Source: Candidatus Legionella polyplacis (GTDB taxonomy: Bacteria; Pseudomonadota; Gammaproteobacteria; Legionellales; Legionellaceae). Taken from it: a stretch of DNA of 64,000 nt. Position 1 is the stretch's first letter. Each line of letters opens with the position of its first letter. The position numbers were made by a program, and so were the translations under genes. The notes under the pieces are model-generated. The model had not been told where the DNA came from and did no database searches. It worked only from the letters and a program-made list of their open reading frames with translations. Shown here one piece after another: positions 21,698 to 30,508 of this stretch. The stretch covers positions 310,001 to 374,000 of the forward strand of contig NZ_CP021497.1 of NCBI RefSeq assembly GCF_002776555.1, in the 5' to 3' direction.

Positions 21698-22810
21698 ATG
21701 AATTATATTACATTAGCACTGAAATGGAGGCCTCGTAGTTTTTCGGAATTAAAAGGTCAAGAATCTACAGTACGTATTTTATGTAATTCTATATTACATA
21801 ATAGAGTACATCATTCTTATATTTTCAGTGGTGAAAGAGGAATTGGAAAAACAAGTATAGCTAGAATTTTTTCAAAATCTTTAAATTGTGAAAAAGGAAT
21901 TACAATTAATCCATGTCAAGAATGTGATATTTGTAAAAATATCGATAATGGATGTTTTATAGATCTTATTGAGATAGACGGTGCTTCTAAAACGAAAATT
22001 GAAGATATAAAAGATATTTTAGAGGATGTTTATTGTTTACCTTGTCAAGGTAGATTTAGAATTTATTTGATTGATGAAGTACATATGTTATCTCAACATA
22101 GTTTTAATGCCTTATTAAAAATATTGGAGGAACCACCATCTCATGTAAAATTTTTATTAGCTACTACAAATTTGCAAAAAATACCGTGTACAATTTTATC
22201 TAGATGTTTGCATTTTGAACTTCAGCTTTTTTCTGTAGAATCAATCAAAGAACATTTAAAATTTATAATGAAAAAAGAAAATTTTTCTTACGAAGAAAAA
22301 GCATTATGGTTTTTAGCTAAATTATCTAAAGGAAGTATGAGAGATGCTTTAAATTTATTAGATAAAAGTATTAATATTAGCAGTACTAATTATTTAAATT
22401 TAAATAATATTAAATATTTTGTTAAAATTGATGAAAAAAATTATGCATTAAAAATTTTAGAATGTTTAGCTAATAATGAAGTTAAATCTTTAATTTTAAT
22501 TGTGAACGATGCTATTAGAAATAATAGTTGTTACTCTTCTATTTTAGAAAAAATATTAATTTATTTGCATAAAATAACAATTTTACAATTTTTTCCAAAA
22601 TGGGAATGTATTCAGAATTACCATTTATCTTTTAATAAATCAATACAATTGATAGCTAATAAAATTCCATCGCAATACATTCAATTATTGTATCGTATTT
22701 GTTTGAAACATTATAAGGACATAGATTTTGCACCTATTCCTAGTATGGGGTTTGAAATGATTATATTTCGTATGTTAAATATTCAACAAAAATTTATTAA
22801 AGAAAATTAA
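21698..22810 (+). CDS. dnaX: DNA polymerase III clamp loader subunit, gamma-length
   Basis: AAA+ motor of the clamp loader. ALKWRPRSFSELKGQ opens the protein, followed by P-loop GERGIGKTS (about 46-54), a zinc knuckle (C-x8-C-x2-C-x2-C), LIDEVHMLS and the SRC sensor motif LSRCLHF. It stops at 370 residues; E. coli tau has 643 and gamma 431. The regions that contact DnaB helicase and the polymerase alpha subunit are therefore absent. No later frame continues it. Confidence 0.95.
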   Translation: MNYITLALKWRPRSFSELKGQESTVRILCNSILHNRVHHSYIFSGERGIGKTSIARIFSKSLNCEKGITINPCQECDICKNIDNGCFIDLIEIDGASKTKIEDIKDILEDVYCLPCQGRFRIYLIDEVHMLSQHSFNALLKILEEPPSHVKFLLATTNLQKIPCTILSRCLHFELQLFSVESIKEHLKFIMKKENFSYEEKALWFLAKLSKGSMRDALNLLDKSINISSTNYLNLNNIKYFVKIDEKNYALKILECLANNEVKSLILIVNDAIRNNSCYSSILEKILIYLHKITILQFFPKWECIQNYHLSFNKSIQLIANKIPSQYIQLLYRICLKHYKDIDFAPIPSMGFEMIIFRMLNIQQKFIKEN

Positions 22811-23002
22811 TTTTTTAATGATTTTTTTTAGAATGATTAAATTTTATGTTTTTTAAAAAAAAATATTAATAATTTAAAGTATTTTCTTTGAAGAAGATAT
22901 TTTATTTAATTTTAATTGAAAATAATTTGGTTTCAAGTATCATTGTGAATTATTAAAAATTATTTAATAATTAAGATTTTTAAAAAGATCTGGGAGTTTT
23001 AG

Positions 23003-23335
23003 ATGAATATCAATCAAAGTTTTAGTAAACTGCTAGAAGAAGCAAGAAAAATTCAGGAAAAAATGCAAGAAACTCAACAGCAATTATCTGATATCGTAGT
23101 TGAAGGAAAGTCAGGAGGAGATTTAGTAGTAATAAAAATGGATGGAAACCATGAAGTAAGAAATGGATGGGTAAAAATTGATTCTACTTTAATTGATAAT
23201 ATCAATATGTTAGAGGATTTAATAGCCGCAGCAATAAATGATGCTAAAAGAAAAATAGAAAAAATATCTAAAGAAAAAATGAATAAATTAAGTACAGGAT
23301 TTGAAATTCCTATAGATTTGATGAAAAATTCATAA
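23003..23335 (+). CDS. ybaB: Nucleoid-associated protein, YbaB/EbfC family
   Basis: Small dimeric DNA-binding protein often encoded between dnaX and recR. The 110 residues (109 in E. coli) show the helical [25 protein letters not shown] segment (pieces at about 20-45) and the C-terminal amphipathic helix. A GGGAG Shine-Dalgarno lies 8 nt before the ATG. recR, its usual downstream partner, is missing; the next gene is unrelated. Confidence 0.92.
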   Translation: MNINQSFSKLLEEARKIQEKMQETQQQLSDIVVEGKSGGDLVVIKMDGNHEVRNGWVKIDSTLIDNINMLEDLIAAAINDAKRKIEKISKEKMNKLSTGFEIPIDLMKNS

Positions 23336-23467
23336 TTATAGAATAATTTACTTTAATTAAGGTATTGATTAAGATATACTATGTTAGAGAGAGTGTAGCT
23401 ATATTTTTAATACAATAATAATTTTGAAATTAATTTTAAATTTTTTTAAAAAAACTATTTTAGTCTA

Positions 23468-24597
23468 ATGTTAGGTAATAATATACATTCAATATTATAT
23501 CAAAATTACTTTAAAAAAAATAAAAGTATATCTTTTGTAAATTTTATGAGAATAATTTTATATTCTCCATTAATAGGATATTACAATAATTCAAATTTTA
23601 AAAAAATTGGAATTAAAGGGGATTTTGTTACTTCTCCGGAATTAACTTCTTTATATGGATCTATTATTGCAATTCAAAGTAATCAAATATTATGTCAATT
23701 GACCGAACCGATTATTTTAGAATGCGGTGCTGGTAGCGGGAAATTATGCGTAGATATTTTACTTTATTTAGAAAAATATGGTTTATTACCAAAATTTTAT
23801 TATATATTGGAAATTAGTGAAACATTGCGTAATAATCAGTTTTTTTTAATAAAAAAAAAATTCCTCATTTGTTTAATCGTATTAAATGGTTTAAAACATG
23901 GCCAAGAAAAAAAATTAATGGGATAATAATTGCCAATGAATTATTAGATGCTTTTCCAGTACATAGATTTTATAAAACTAAAAATAGAATTTTAGAAAGT
24001 TATATTAAATATGATTCAAATTATCAATTAAAAGAAGTGTTTAAATCTTGTAAGAATTATGCTTTAATTCAATATTTAAATAAATTTTTTCCTAAAAATT
24101 TATATAATTATTGTTCAGAAGTTAATTTATTAATTGATTTATGGATAAAAAAATGTTATAAGATCCTTTATCAAGGAGTAGTATTAATTATTGATTATGG
24201 ATTTCCTTCACATGAATATTACCATCCTGATCGAAATATGGGAACAATAATGTGTCATTATCGTCATATATCTCATACTAATCCTTTAATTCATATAGGA
24301 AAACAAGATATAACTTCTCATGTTAATTTTACTCAAGTTGCTGAATCTGCAAAATTAGTAGGCTTTAAAATATCAGGATATACAAATCAATCTTCTTTTT
24401 TAATTTCTAATGGATTTTTAGATTTATTAAAAAAAAATATAAATAATAATTTTTTTATTACACAAATTGCTAAAAAATTATTACAACCTCATGAAATGGG
24501 AGAATTATTTAAAGTTTTAGCTTTAAATAAAAATTTAGATATTCCTTTAATTGGATTTAAAATAAAGAATAAAAAAGATAGTTTATTTTTATCTTAA
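23468..24597 (+). pseudogene. MidA/NDUFAF7-type SAM methyltransferase, frameshifted
   Basis: Two overlapping frames together make one COG1565-family methyltransferase. The first (23468-23926) carries the N-terminal part with FVTSPELTSLYG and the SAM site ILECGAGSGKL. The second picks up after an A10 run at 23851-23860 and carries IIIANELLDAFPVHRF, LIIDYGFPSHEYYHP, GTIMCHYRH and the C-terminus. One extra A in the run would restore a protein of about 376 residues, the normal family length. The family's mitochondrial member methylates a complex I subunit; its bacterial role is unclear. All motifs after the break remain intact, so the break is recent, a sequencing error, or bypassed. Confidence 0.85.
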
Positions 24598-24658
24598 AAT
24601 TTATTTTTTAAATATATTTTTAATTGTTTATAAAACATAATACCAAAAAAAAATATTT

Positions 24659-25453
24659 TTATATAGCTATAGGAGCTGTTATTTTTAAATGAGATTTATA
24701 ATTTATAAATTCAAAGTCAGAATATTTATAAGCAAAAATAGATTTAGGTTTTCTTTTTATTCTTAAAATAGGCAAAGGAAATGGTTTTCGTGATATTTGT
24801 AAATTTACTTGATTTATATGATTAATATAAATATGACAATCTCCTCCTGTCCAGATAAGCTTTTTTACGTTTAGATTACATTGTTGAGCAATCATGTGAG
24901 TTAAAAGTGAATATGAAGCTATATTAAATGGTACTCCTAAAAAAGCATCAGCGGAACGTTGATAAATTTGACAAGAAATAGTACTATTATAAATAAAGAA
25001 TTGGAATAAAACATGACATGGAGCTATAGACATTTTATCTATATCTTCTACATTCCATGAATTAACTAATAATCTTCTAGAATTTGGATTTTGTTTAATT
25101 TCCTTTATTATATTTTTTATTTGATCTATACTATCTCCTTTCGTTGTTTTCCATGATCTCCATTGATAACCATATATAGGTCCTAAATTTCCTTTGGAAT
25201 CAGCCCATTTATTCCATATATTTACTCCATTTTTTTTTAAATATTGAATATTAGTTTCTCCTCGTAAAAACCACAAAAGTTCATAAATAAAGCTACGTAT
25301 ATGAATTTTTTTTGTAGTAATTAATGGAAATCCATTTGTTAATTCAAAATGCATTTGATAACCAAATATAGAAATAGTTGGTATATTGGTTCTATTATTT
25401 TTTTTTATTCCATGTTTTAAAATTTTTTTTAAAAATTTTATATAAATTTTCAT
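24659..25453 (-). CDS. thyA: Thymidylate synthase
   Basis: Makes dTMP from dUMP using methylenetetrahydrofolate, the only de novo route to thymidylate. At 264 residues it has exactly the E. coli length. The catalytic cysteine sits in [39 protein letters not shown] and the C-terminal KITAPIAI are all conserved. It converges on the methyltransferase gene with a 61-bp spacer. It depends on folate made via folE and recycled through folD, both in the window. Confidence 0.98.
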   Translation of the reverse strand: MKIYIKFLKKILKHGIKKNNRTNIPTISIFGYQMHFELTNGFPLITTKKIHIRSFIYELLWFLRGETNIQYLKKNGVNIWNKWADSKGNLGPIYGYQWRSWKTTKGDSIDQIKNIIKEIKQNPNSRRLLVNSWNVEDIDKMSIAPCHVLFQFFIYNSTISCQIYQRSADAFLGVPFNIASYSLLTHMIAQQCNLNVKKLIWTGGDCHIYINHINQVNLQISRKPFPLPILRIKRKPKSIFAYKYSDFEFINYKSHLKITAPIAI

Positions 25454-25997
25454 ATATTTACTTTTTATATTTTTAATTATTAGATTATATTTTTGAATAT
25501 TGAATAATTACTTCTTAACTAAAGTAATAAGTTAATTTTAAAAATTATAAATTATTTGAGTAAAAAATTATATTACAATATGTAGTTTTAAATTTGAATA
25601 GTTTTATTTAATAAATGTAATTAGAAAATAATGTTTTTATATTATTTTATGTAAGTAAAATTCATGTTTTTTAATTTTTATTAATCATAAAGTTTAATTT
25701 TTTTTAATTAATATTGAACTAAATATTAATTAAAAATATAAATTAATAATTTATTATTAATAATTTTTTTAATATTTTTAAATGTTAATATCCTACAGTT
25801 AAAGACTTTTTTATTTTTTATATATAAATAGTAATATTTTAAAAAAAAAATAAAATTTTTTTTATTTTTATTGTAAAATAATATTTATTGGTTTTTTTAT
25901 AAAAAATTAATACAAAAAATTTTTTTTATTAGTACTTCTGTTTTAAAGAAAAAATATTAAAAGATAATAAAAATTTTATCTTTATTTTCAAATTTTT
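25454..25997. other. Gene-free spacer between thyA and ansA
   Basis: This 544-bp, nearly pure A/T stretch separates two divergent genes. I see no coding remnant or RNA gene. The only structure noted is an A/T-only hairpin (25742-25750 with 25753-25761) followed by seven Ts at 25764-25770 on the plus strand. Promoters for thyA and ansA should lie here but are not distinct. Confidence 0.6.
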
Positions 25998-27014
25998 ATG
26001 AGAAAACGTACTCTTATTATAAATACAGGAGGTACAATCAGCAGTATTAAAACAAGTAATGGATATACACCAATAACAGGTTATGTAAAATCAGTTTTAG
26101 AAAAAATTCCTTGTTTAAAAAGTAATAGTATGCCTGATTATGTAATTAAAGAATATGATCCTTTATTAGATTCTTCTAATATTTCTATTGAATCTTGGAA
26201 TAAAATTGGTACTGATATTAAAAATGAATATCAATACTATGATGGATTTGTTATTTTACATGGCACAGATACTATGTCATATACTGCTTCAATCTTGTCT
26301 TTTATGTTAGAAAATTTAGGAAAACCAGTAATAATTACTGGATCACAAATTCCTTTGTTGGAATTTAAAAGTGATGCAATAAATAATATTATTACTTCTA
26401 TTTTTTTTAGTTCTATTCAATTTATTTATGAAGTTTGTATTTATTTTAATCGTTATTTATTAAGGGGAAATAGAACTAAAAAAATAAGTACTTATTGTTT
26501 TAATGCTTTTAAATCTCCTAATTTTTCTTGTTTGGCATTTGTTGGAATGTCTGTAAGATTTTATAAAGAATTATTACTTCCTCAGCCAAAAAAAAAATTT
26601 AAATTACAAAAATTAAATTCTAAATTAATTGTTAGTTTTCGTTTGTTTCCTGGAATATCTATTGATATTTTGGGAAAATTATTGCAATATCCATTGCAAG
26701 GATTAATCTTAGAAACTTATGGATCAGGAAATGCTCAAAATAATAATTTTCAATTTTTAAAAATTTTAAAGAAAGCTTGTAAAAGTGGTATATTAATTGT
26801 TAATTGTAGTCAATGTGTTCAAGGATGTGTTAATATGAATCAATATCTAACTGGATATTGGTTAAAAAAATTAGGATTAATTAATGGATGGGATTTAACA
26901 TTAGAAGCAGCTTATTGTAAATTACTTTATTTATTAAATAAAAATTTATCAGTTAAGATTATAAAAAAAATGATGGTTAGTAATTTATGTGGAGAACTTA
27001 GTGTTCCTTGTTAA
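25998..27014 (+). CDS. ansA: L-asparaginase, type I (cytoplasmic)
   Basis: Hydrolyses asparagine to aspartate and ammonia. The two catalytic threonine motifs are present: INTGGTISS near residues 8-16 and LHGTDTMSYTA near 86-96. VIITGSQIPL and NCSQCVQGCVNMNQY follow as in E. coli AnsA. The 338 residues match the family, and there is no signal peptide, which points to a cytosolic enzyme. With the malic enzyme and TCA genes it suggests amino acids and organic acids as carbon sources (inference). Confidence 0.95.
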   Translation: MRKRTLIINTGGTISSIKTSNGYTPITGYVKSVLEKIPCLKSNSMPDYVIKEYDPLLDSSNISIESWNKIGTDIKNEYQYYDGFVILHGTDTMSYTASILSFMLENLGKPVIITGSQIPLLEFKSDAINNIITSIFFSSIQFIYEVCIYFNRYLLRGNRTKKISTYCFNAFKSPNFSCLAFVGMSVRFYKELLLPQPKKKFKLQKLNSKLIVSFRLFPGISIDILGKLLQYPLQGLILETYGSGNAQNNNFQFLKILKKACKSGILIVNCSQCVQGCVNMNQYLTGYWLKKLGLINGWDLTLEAAYCKLLYLLNKNLSVKIIKKMMVSNLCGELSVPC

Positions 27015-27153
27015 ATATAATTTAATAGTTTTTTAATTTATGTTTAGTAAACTTAAGAGAATTTATTTTAAAAGTGATGATTAATTAAAATTATGTTGAA
27101 TAATAAATAATATGATAGTTTTTGATTTATTGTTTTTTTTTAATACATAAAAT

Positions 27154-27561
27154 ATGATTAATAATTTAGAAAATTCTAAGATGATTGAAAAAAGTAGGCC
27201 TGTAAATTTATATTTAAATTTTATTGATTTTAATGTAATGATGATTGCTTCTGTTTTGCATAGAATTTCTGGATTTTTTTTGTTTTTATTTTGTCCGTTT
27301 ATATTTTATTGTTTTCATTTATTGGCTAAAGATAAAGTTTTTTTTCTTTATGTTACGCAAATATTATTTTTTTATACATATTTTAAAATGTTAATTTGTA
27401 TCTTTAGTATATTTTTTATTCATCACTTATTATTTGGAATACGTCATTTGTTAATGGATTTTATTTTTCCTAATACTATTAAAGTTGGAAGAATAACGAT
27501 TTATTTTATGATTGTTATTGAATGTTTATTATTATGTGCTGTTGGAGTTTTGATATGGTAA
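27154..27561 (+). CDS. sdhC: Succinate dehydrogenase cytochrome b556 subunit
   Basis: One of two membrane anchors of complex II. RPVNLYLNFIDF and ASVLHRISGF are the family N-terminus. Three hydrophobic helices follow, with the haem ligand region HHLLFGIRHLLMDF near residues 89-102. The 135-residue frame begins at 27154; an internal ATG at 27181 (126 residues) would match E. coli more closely and cannot be excluded. It overlaps sdhD and opens the sdhCDAB-sucABCD block. Confidence 0.94.
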   Translation: MINNLENSKMIEKSRPVNLYLNFIDFNVMMIASVLHRISGFFLFLFCPFIFYCFHLLAKDKVFFLYVTQILFFYTYFKMLICIFSIFFIHHLLFGIRHLLMDFIFPNTIKVGRITIYFMIVIECLLLCAVGVLIW

Positions 27562-27905
27562 AAGAAAAATATATGGGTAGTTTAACTAGTAGTGGAATAA
27601 AAGATTGGATTATACAACGTGTTACTTCAATATATTTACTTTTTTATTTCTTATGGTTTTTAATATATTGGTTTTTTTGTCATAAATTAACTTATGATAA
27701 TTGGGTTAAATTATTTGATTCCAATATGTTTAAAGTATCTAGTATACTTACATTATTTTTTTTAAATTTTCATGCTTGGATTGGTTTATGGACAATAATA
27801 ACTGATTATATAAAAAAAACATATTATCGTTTACTACTATATATAGTAGTGTATATTTATTTAACAATTCAATTTATATATGGGGTTATGATTATTTTTA
27901 GGTAA
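27555..27905 (+). CDS. sdhD: Succinate dehydrogenase membrane anchor subunit
   Basis: Second membrane anchor of complex II, with three hydrophobic helices. Recognisable segments are [19 protein letters not shown] and [18 protein letters not shown], the latter matching the E. coli HAWIGMWQVLTDYVK. I chose the ATG at 27555 (116 residues): it overlaps the end of sdhC by 7 bases, consistent with translational coupling. The longer frame from 27522 would add an unconserved cysteine-rich extension lying inside sdhC. Confidence 0.92.
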   Translation: MVKEKYMGSLTSSGIKDWIIQRVTSIYLLFYFLWFLIYWFFCHKLTYDNWVKLFDSNMFKVSSILTLFFLNFHAWIGLWTIITDYIKKTYYRLLLYIVVYIYLTIQFIYGVMIIFR

Positions 27906-27912
27906 TTTAAAA

Positions 27913-29706
27913 ATGTTATTTAATGTTTATAAGAAATTTGATGTTATAATTATTGGAGCAGGTGGAGCTGGGATGCGTACTGCGTTACAATTATCTAAGT
28001 CTAAGATTAAAGTTGCTTTGTTTTCAAAAGTTTTTCCTACTCGTTCTCATACTGTTTCAGCTCAAGGAGGAATTACTGCTGCTTTAGGAAATATAGATAA
28101 TGATAGTTGGAAATGGCATATGTACGATACTGTTAAAGGTTCAGATTATATTGGAGATCAAAATTGTATTGAATATTTATGTAGAAATGCGTCAAATGCT
28201 GTATATGAATTAGAACATATGGGTTTACCGTTTTCAAGAACAAAAAATGGAAAGATTTATCAGCGTCCGTTTGGTGGGCAAACTAAAAATTTTGGACGTG
28301 AACAGGCTACTCGCACTTGTGCAGCAGAAGATAGAACTGGACATGCTTTATTACATGTTTTATATCAACAGAATTTAAAAGAAAAAACTTGTATTTTTAG
28401 TGAATGGTATGTTATTGATTTAGTAAAAGATATGTCAAATTGTGTAGTTGGGATAACTGCTATTTGTATTGAAACAGGAGAAATTTGTTTTATACAGTCT
28501 CGTGTTTGCGTAATTGCAACTGGAGGTGCTGGTCATATTTATCAATCTACTACAAATGCTTATATTAATACTGGTGATGGGTTAGGAATGGTTTTACGCG
28601 CAGGTTTTCCATTGCAAGATATGGAAATGTGGCAGTTTCATCCTACTGGAATTTTAGGTTCAGGTGTTTTAATTACTGAGGGATGTAGAGGTGAAGGTGG
28701 ATATTTAATTAATAGATATGGAGAGCGTTTTATGGAAAATTATGCTCCCATGGTTAAAGATTTAGCATCTAGAGATGTTGTATCTAGAGCTATAGCAAAA
28801 GAAATAAATTGTGGAAGAGGATTTATAGATCATAGTAATAATGAAGGTGTTGGCTATGTAAAATTAAAAATAGATCATTTAGGATTTGATTTGATTCGTT
28901 CTAGATTGCCTGGTATTCGTGAATTGTCTATAAAGTTTGCTTCAGTAGATCCAGTTTATAATGCAATACCAGTGGTTCCAACATGCCATTATAGTATGGG
29001 AGGTATACCTACCAATATTTATGGACAGGTTTTAACTCAAAAGGATAATATAGATAATATCGTAGAGGGACTTTATGCTGTTGGAGAATGTGCATGCGTT
29101 TCTGTTCATGGTGCAAATAGATTGGGAGGAAATTCTTTATTAGATTTAATAGTTTTTGGGAAAGCTGTTGGATTACATATAGAAAGTATGTGGAAACTAA
29201 AAACAATTCCTAGTCTTGATAAATTTATTAGTAATGATGATATTACTAATTCTTTATCTCGTTATTTAAAATGGGAAAATAAAAAAGATAAAGATGGAGA
29301 AAATCCTTATTTAATATATAAGGAAATGAAAAGAATTATGCAAGATAATTTTGGAGTTTTTAGGACAGGGAAATTAATGCAATTGGGTATAGATAAATTG
29401 AAATTTTTAAAAGAACGTTTAAATCATGCTATTTTGCTTGATAAGAGTAAAGTTTTTAATACTGAAAGAATTTTTGTATTAGAATTAGATAATTTGATGG
29501 AAGTTGCATTTGCTACTGCAAAATCGGCATTAATTAGGACAGAAAGTAGGGGAGCTCATTTTCGAGAAGATTTTCCCAAACGAGATGATGTTAATTGGAT
29601 GAAACATACTTTGTTTTTTAAGAAAAATGAAACTGTTTCTTTTCGATCTGTTAATGTTGATACAAAATTTATTAAGTCTTTCAGTCCAAAAGAACGTGTT
29701 TATTAG
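27913..29706 (+). CDS. sdhA: Succinate dehydrogenase flavoprotein subunit
   Basis: Oxidises succinate to fumarate and passes electrons via FAD to Sdh[12 protein letters not shown] binds FAD. His46 in [10 protein letters not shown] is the covalent FAD attachment site. [23 protein letters not shown] and [15 protein letters not shown] are active-site and FAD motifs. Length is 597 residues (588 in E. coli). It starts 7 bp after sdhD. Confidence 0.98.
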   Translation: MLFNVYKKFDVIIIGAGGAGMRTALQLSKSKIKVALFSKVFPTRSHTVSAQGGITAALGNIDNDSWKWHMYDTVKGSDYIGDQNCIEYLCRNASNAVYELEHMGLPFSRTKNGKIYQRPFGGQTKNFGREQATRTCAAEDRTGHALLHVLYQQNLKEKTCIFSEWYVIDLVKDMSNCVVGITAICIETGEICFIQSRVCVIATGGAGHIYQSTTNAYINTGDGLGMVLRAGFPLQDMEMWQFHPTGILGSGVLITEGCRGEGGYLINRYGERFMENYAPMVKDLASRDVVSRAIAKEINCGRGFIDHSNNEGVGYVKLKIDHLGFDLIRSRLPGIRELSIKFASVDPVYNAIPVVPTCHYSMGGIPTNIYGQVLTQKDNIDNIVEGLYAVGECACVSVHGANRLGGNSLLDLIVFGKAVGLHIESMWKLKTIPSLDKFISNDDITNSLSRYLKWENKKDKDGENPYLIYKEMKRIMQDNFGVFRTGKLMQLGIDKLKFLKERLNHAILLDKSKVFNTERIFVLELDNLMEVAFATAKSALIRTESRGAHFREDFPKRDDVNWMKHTLFFKKNETVSFRSVNVDTKFIKSFSPKERVY

Positions 29707-29742
29707 TTAATATTTTAATTAAATAAAAAAAGGAAAAAAATT

Positions 29743-30468
29743 TTGAGTAATTTTAAAAAAATATATTTATCAATTTATCGTTATTATCCTAATAAGGATA
29801 GTAAATCTTACATGAAAAATTATGTAGTTAATGTTCCTTATAACAAGGATATTATGTTACTTTCTGTTTTGGAAAAAATAAAATTAGAACAAGATTCTAC
29901 ACTTGTATTTAGACGTTCATGTAGAGAGGGAGTTTGTGGTTCTGATGCTATAAATGTTAATGGAAAAAATGTTTTAAGTTGTATTACGAAAATATTTTCT
30001 ATAAAAAGTAAAAGATTAATATTAAAACCATTGCCAGGTTTTCCTGTAATACGTGATTTAGTGGTAGATTTAAGTACTTTTTATAAACAATATGCGCGTA
30101 TTAGACCTTATTTATTAAATGATCAGGAAAAAATGTTTTATTCTGAATATTTACAATCTCAAAATGATAGAGAAAAATTAAATGGTTCATATGAATGTAT
30201 TTTATGCGCTTGTTGTTCTAGTTCTTGTCCTTCTTATTGGTGGAATCCGGATAAATTTGTTGGGCCAGCTGCTCTTGTTCAAGCATATAGATTTATAGTT
30301 GATAGTCGTGATACGAAGAAGTTAGATAGACTTTATCAATTACGAGATCCGTTTAGTGTATTTCGTTGTAGGTCTATTATGAATTGTACTACTGTATGTC
30401 CAAAAAATATTAATATAACAGAGATTATTTCAAGAATTCGTTTAAAATTATTAAAGATGTTTTTTTAA
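29743..30468 (+). CDS. sdhB: Succinate dehydrogenase iron-sulfur subunit
   Basis: Electron relay from FAD to quinone. All three cluster motifs are intact: the 2Fe-2S site (RRSCREGVCGSDA and a later Cys), the 4Fe-4S site (CILCACCSSSCP) and the 3Fe-4S site (CRSIMNCTTVCP). Length is 241 residues (238 in E. coli). The start is a TTG with an AAAGGAAAA Shine-Dalgarno about 9 nt upstream; translation from it gives the usual N-terminus, and no in-frame ATG fits. Confidence 0.97.
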   Translation: MSNFKKIYLSIYRYYPNKDSKSYMKNYVVNVPYNKDIMLLSVLEKIKLEQDSTLVFRRSCREGVCGSDAINVNGKNVLSCITKIFSIKSKRLILKPLPGFPVIRDLVVDLSTFYKQYARIRPYLLNDQEKMFYSEYLQSQNDREKLNGSYECILCACCSSSCPSYWWNPDKFVGPAALVQAYRFIVDSRDTKKLDRLYQLRDPFSVFRCRSIMNCTTVCPKNINITEIISRIRLKLLKMFF

Positions 30469-30508
30469 ATTATAAGAATTTGAATGAAAGTATTTTATAA
30501 ATAGAGAA

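Noticed and set aside
23869..24597. A separate second gene downstream of 23468-23926
   Set aside because: Both parts align with one COG1565 protein and meet at an A10 run, so this is a frameshift, not two genes.
25742..25770. A/T-only hairpin with T7 upstream of ansA
   Set aside because: No gene precedes it on the plus strand, and an all-A/T stem is weak evidence for a terminator.
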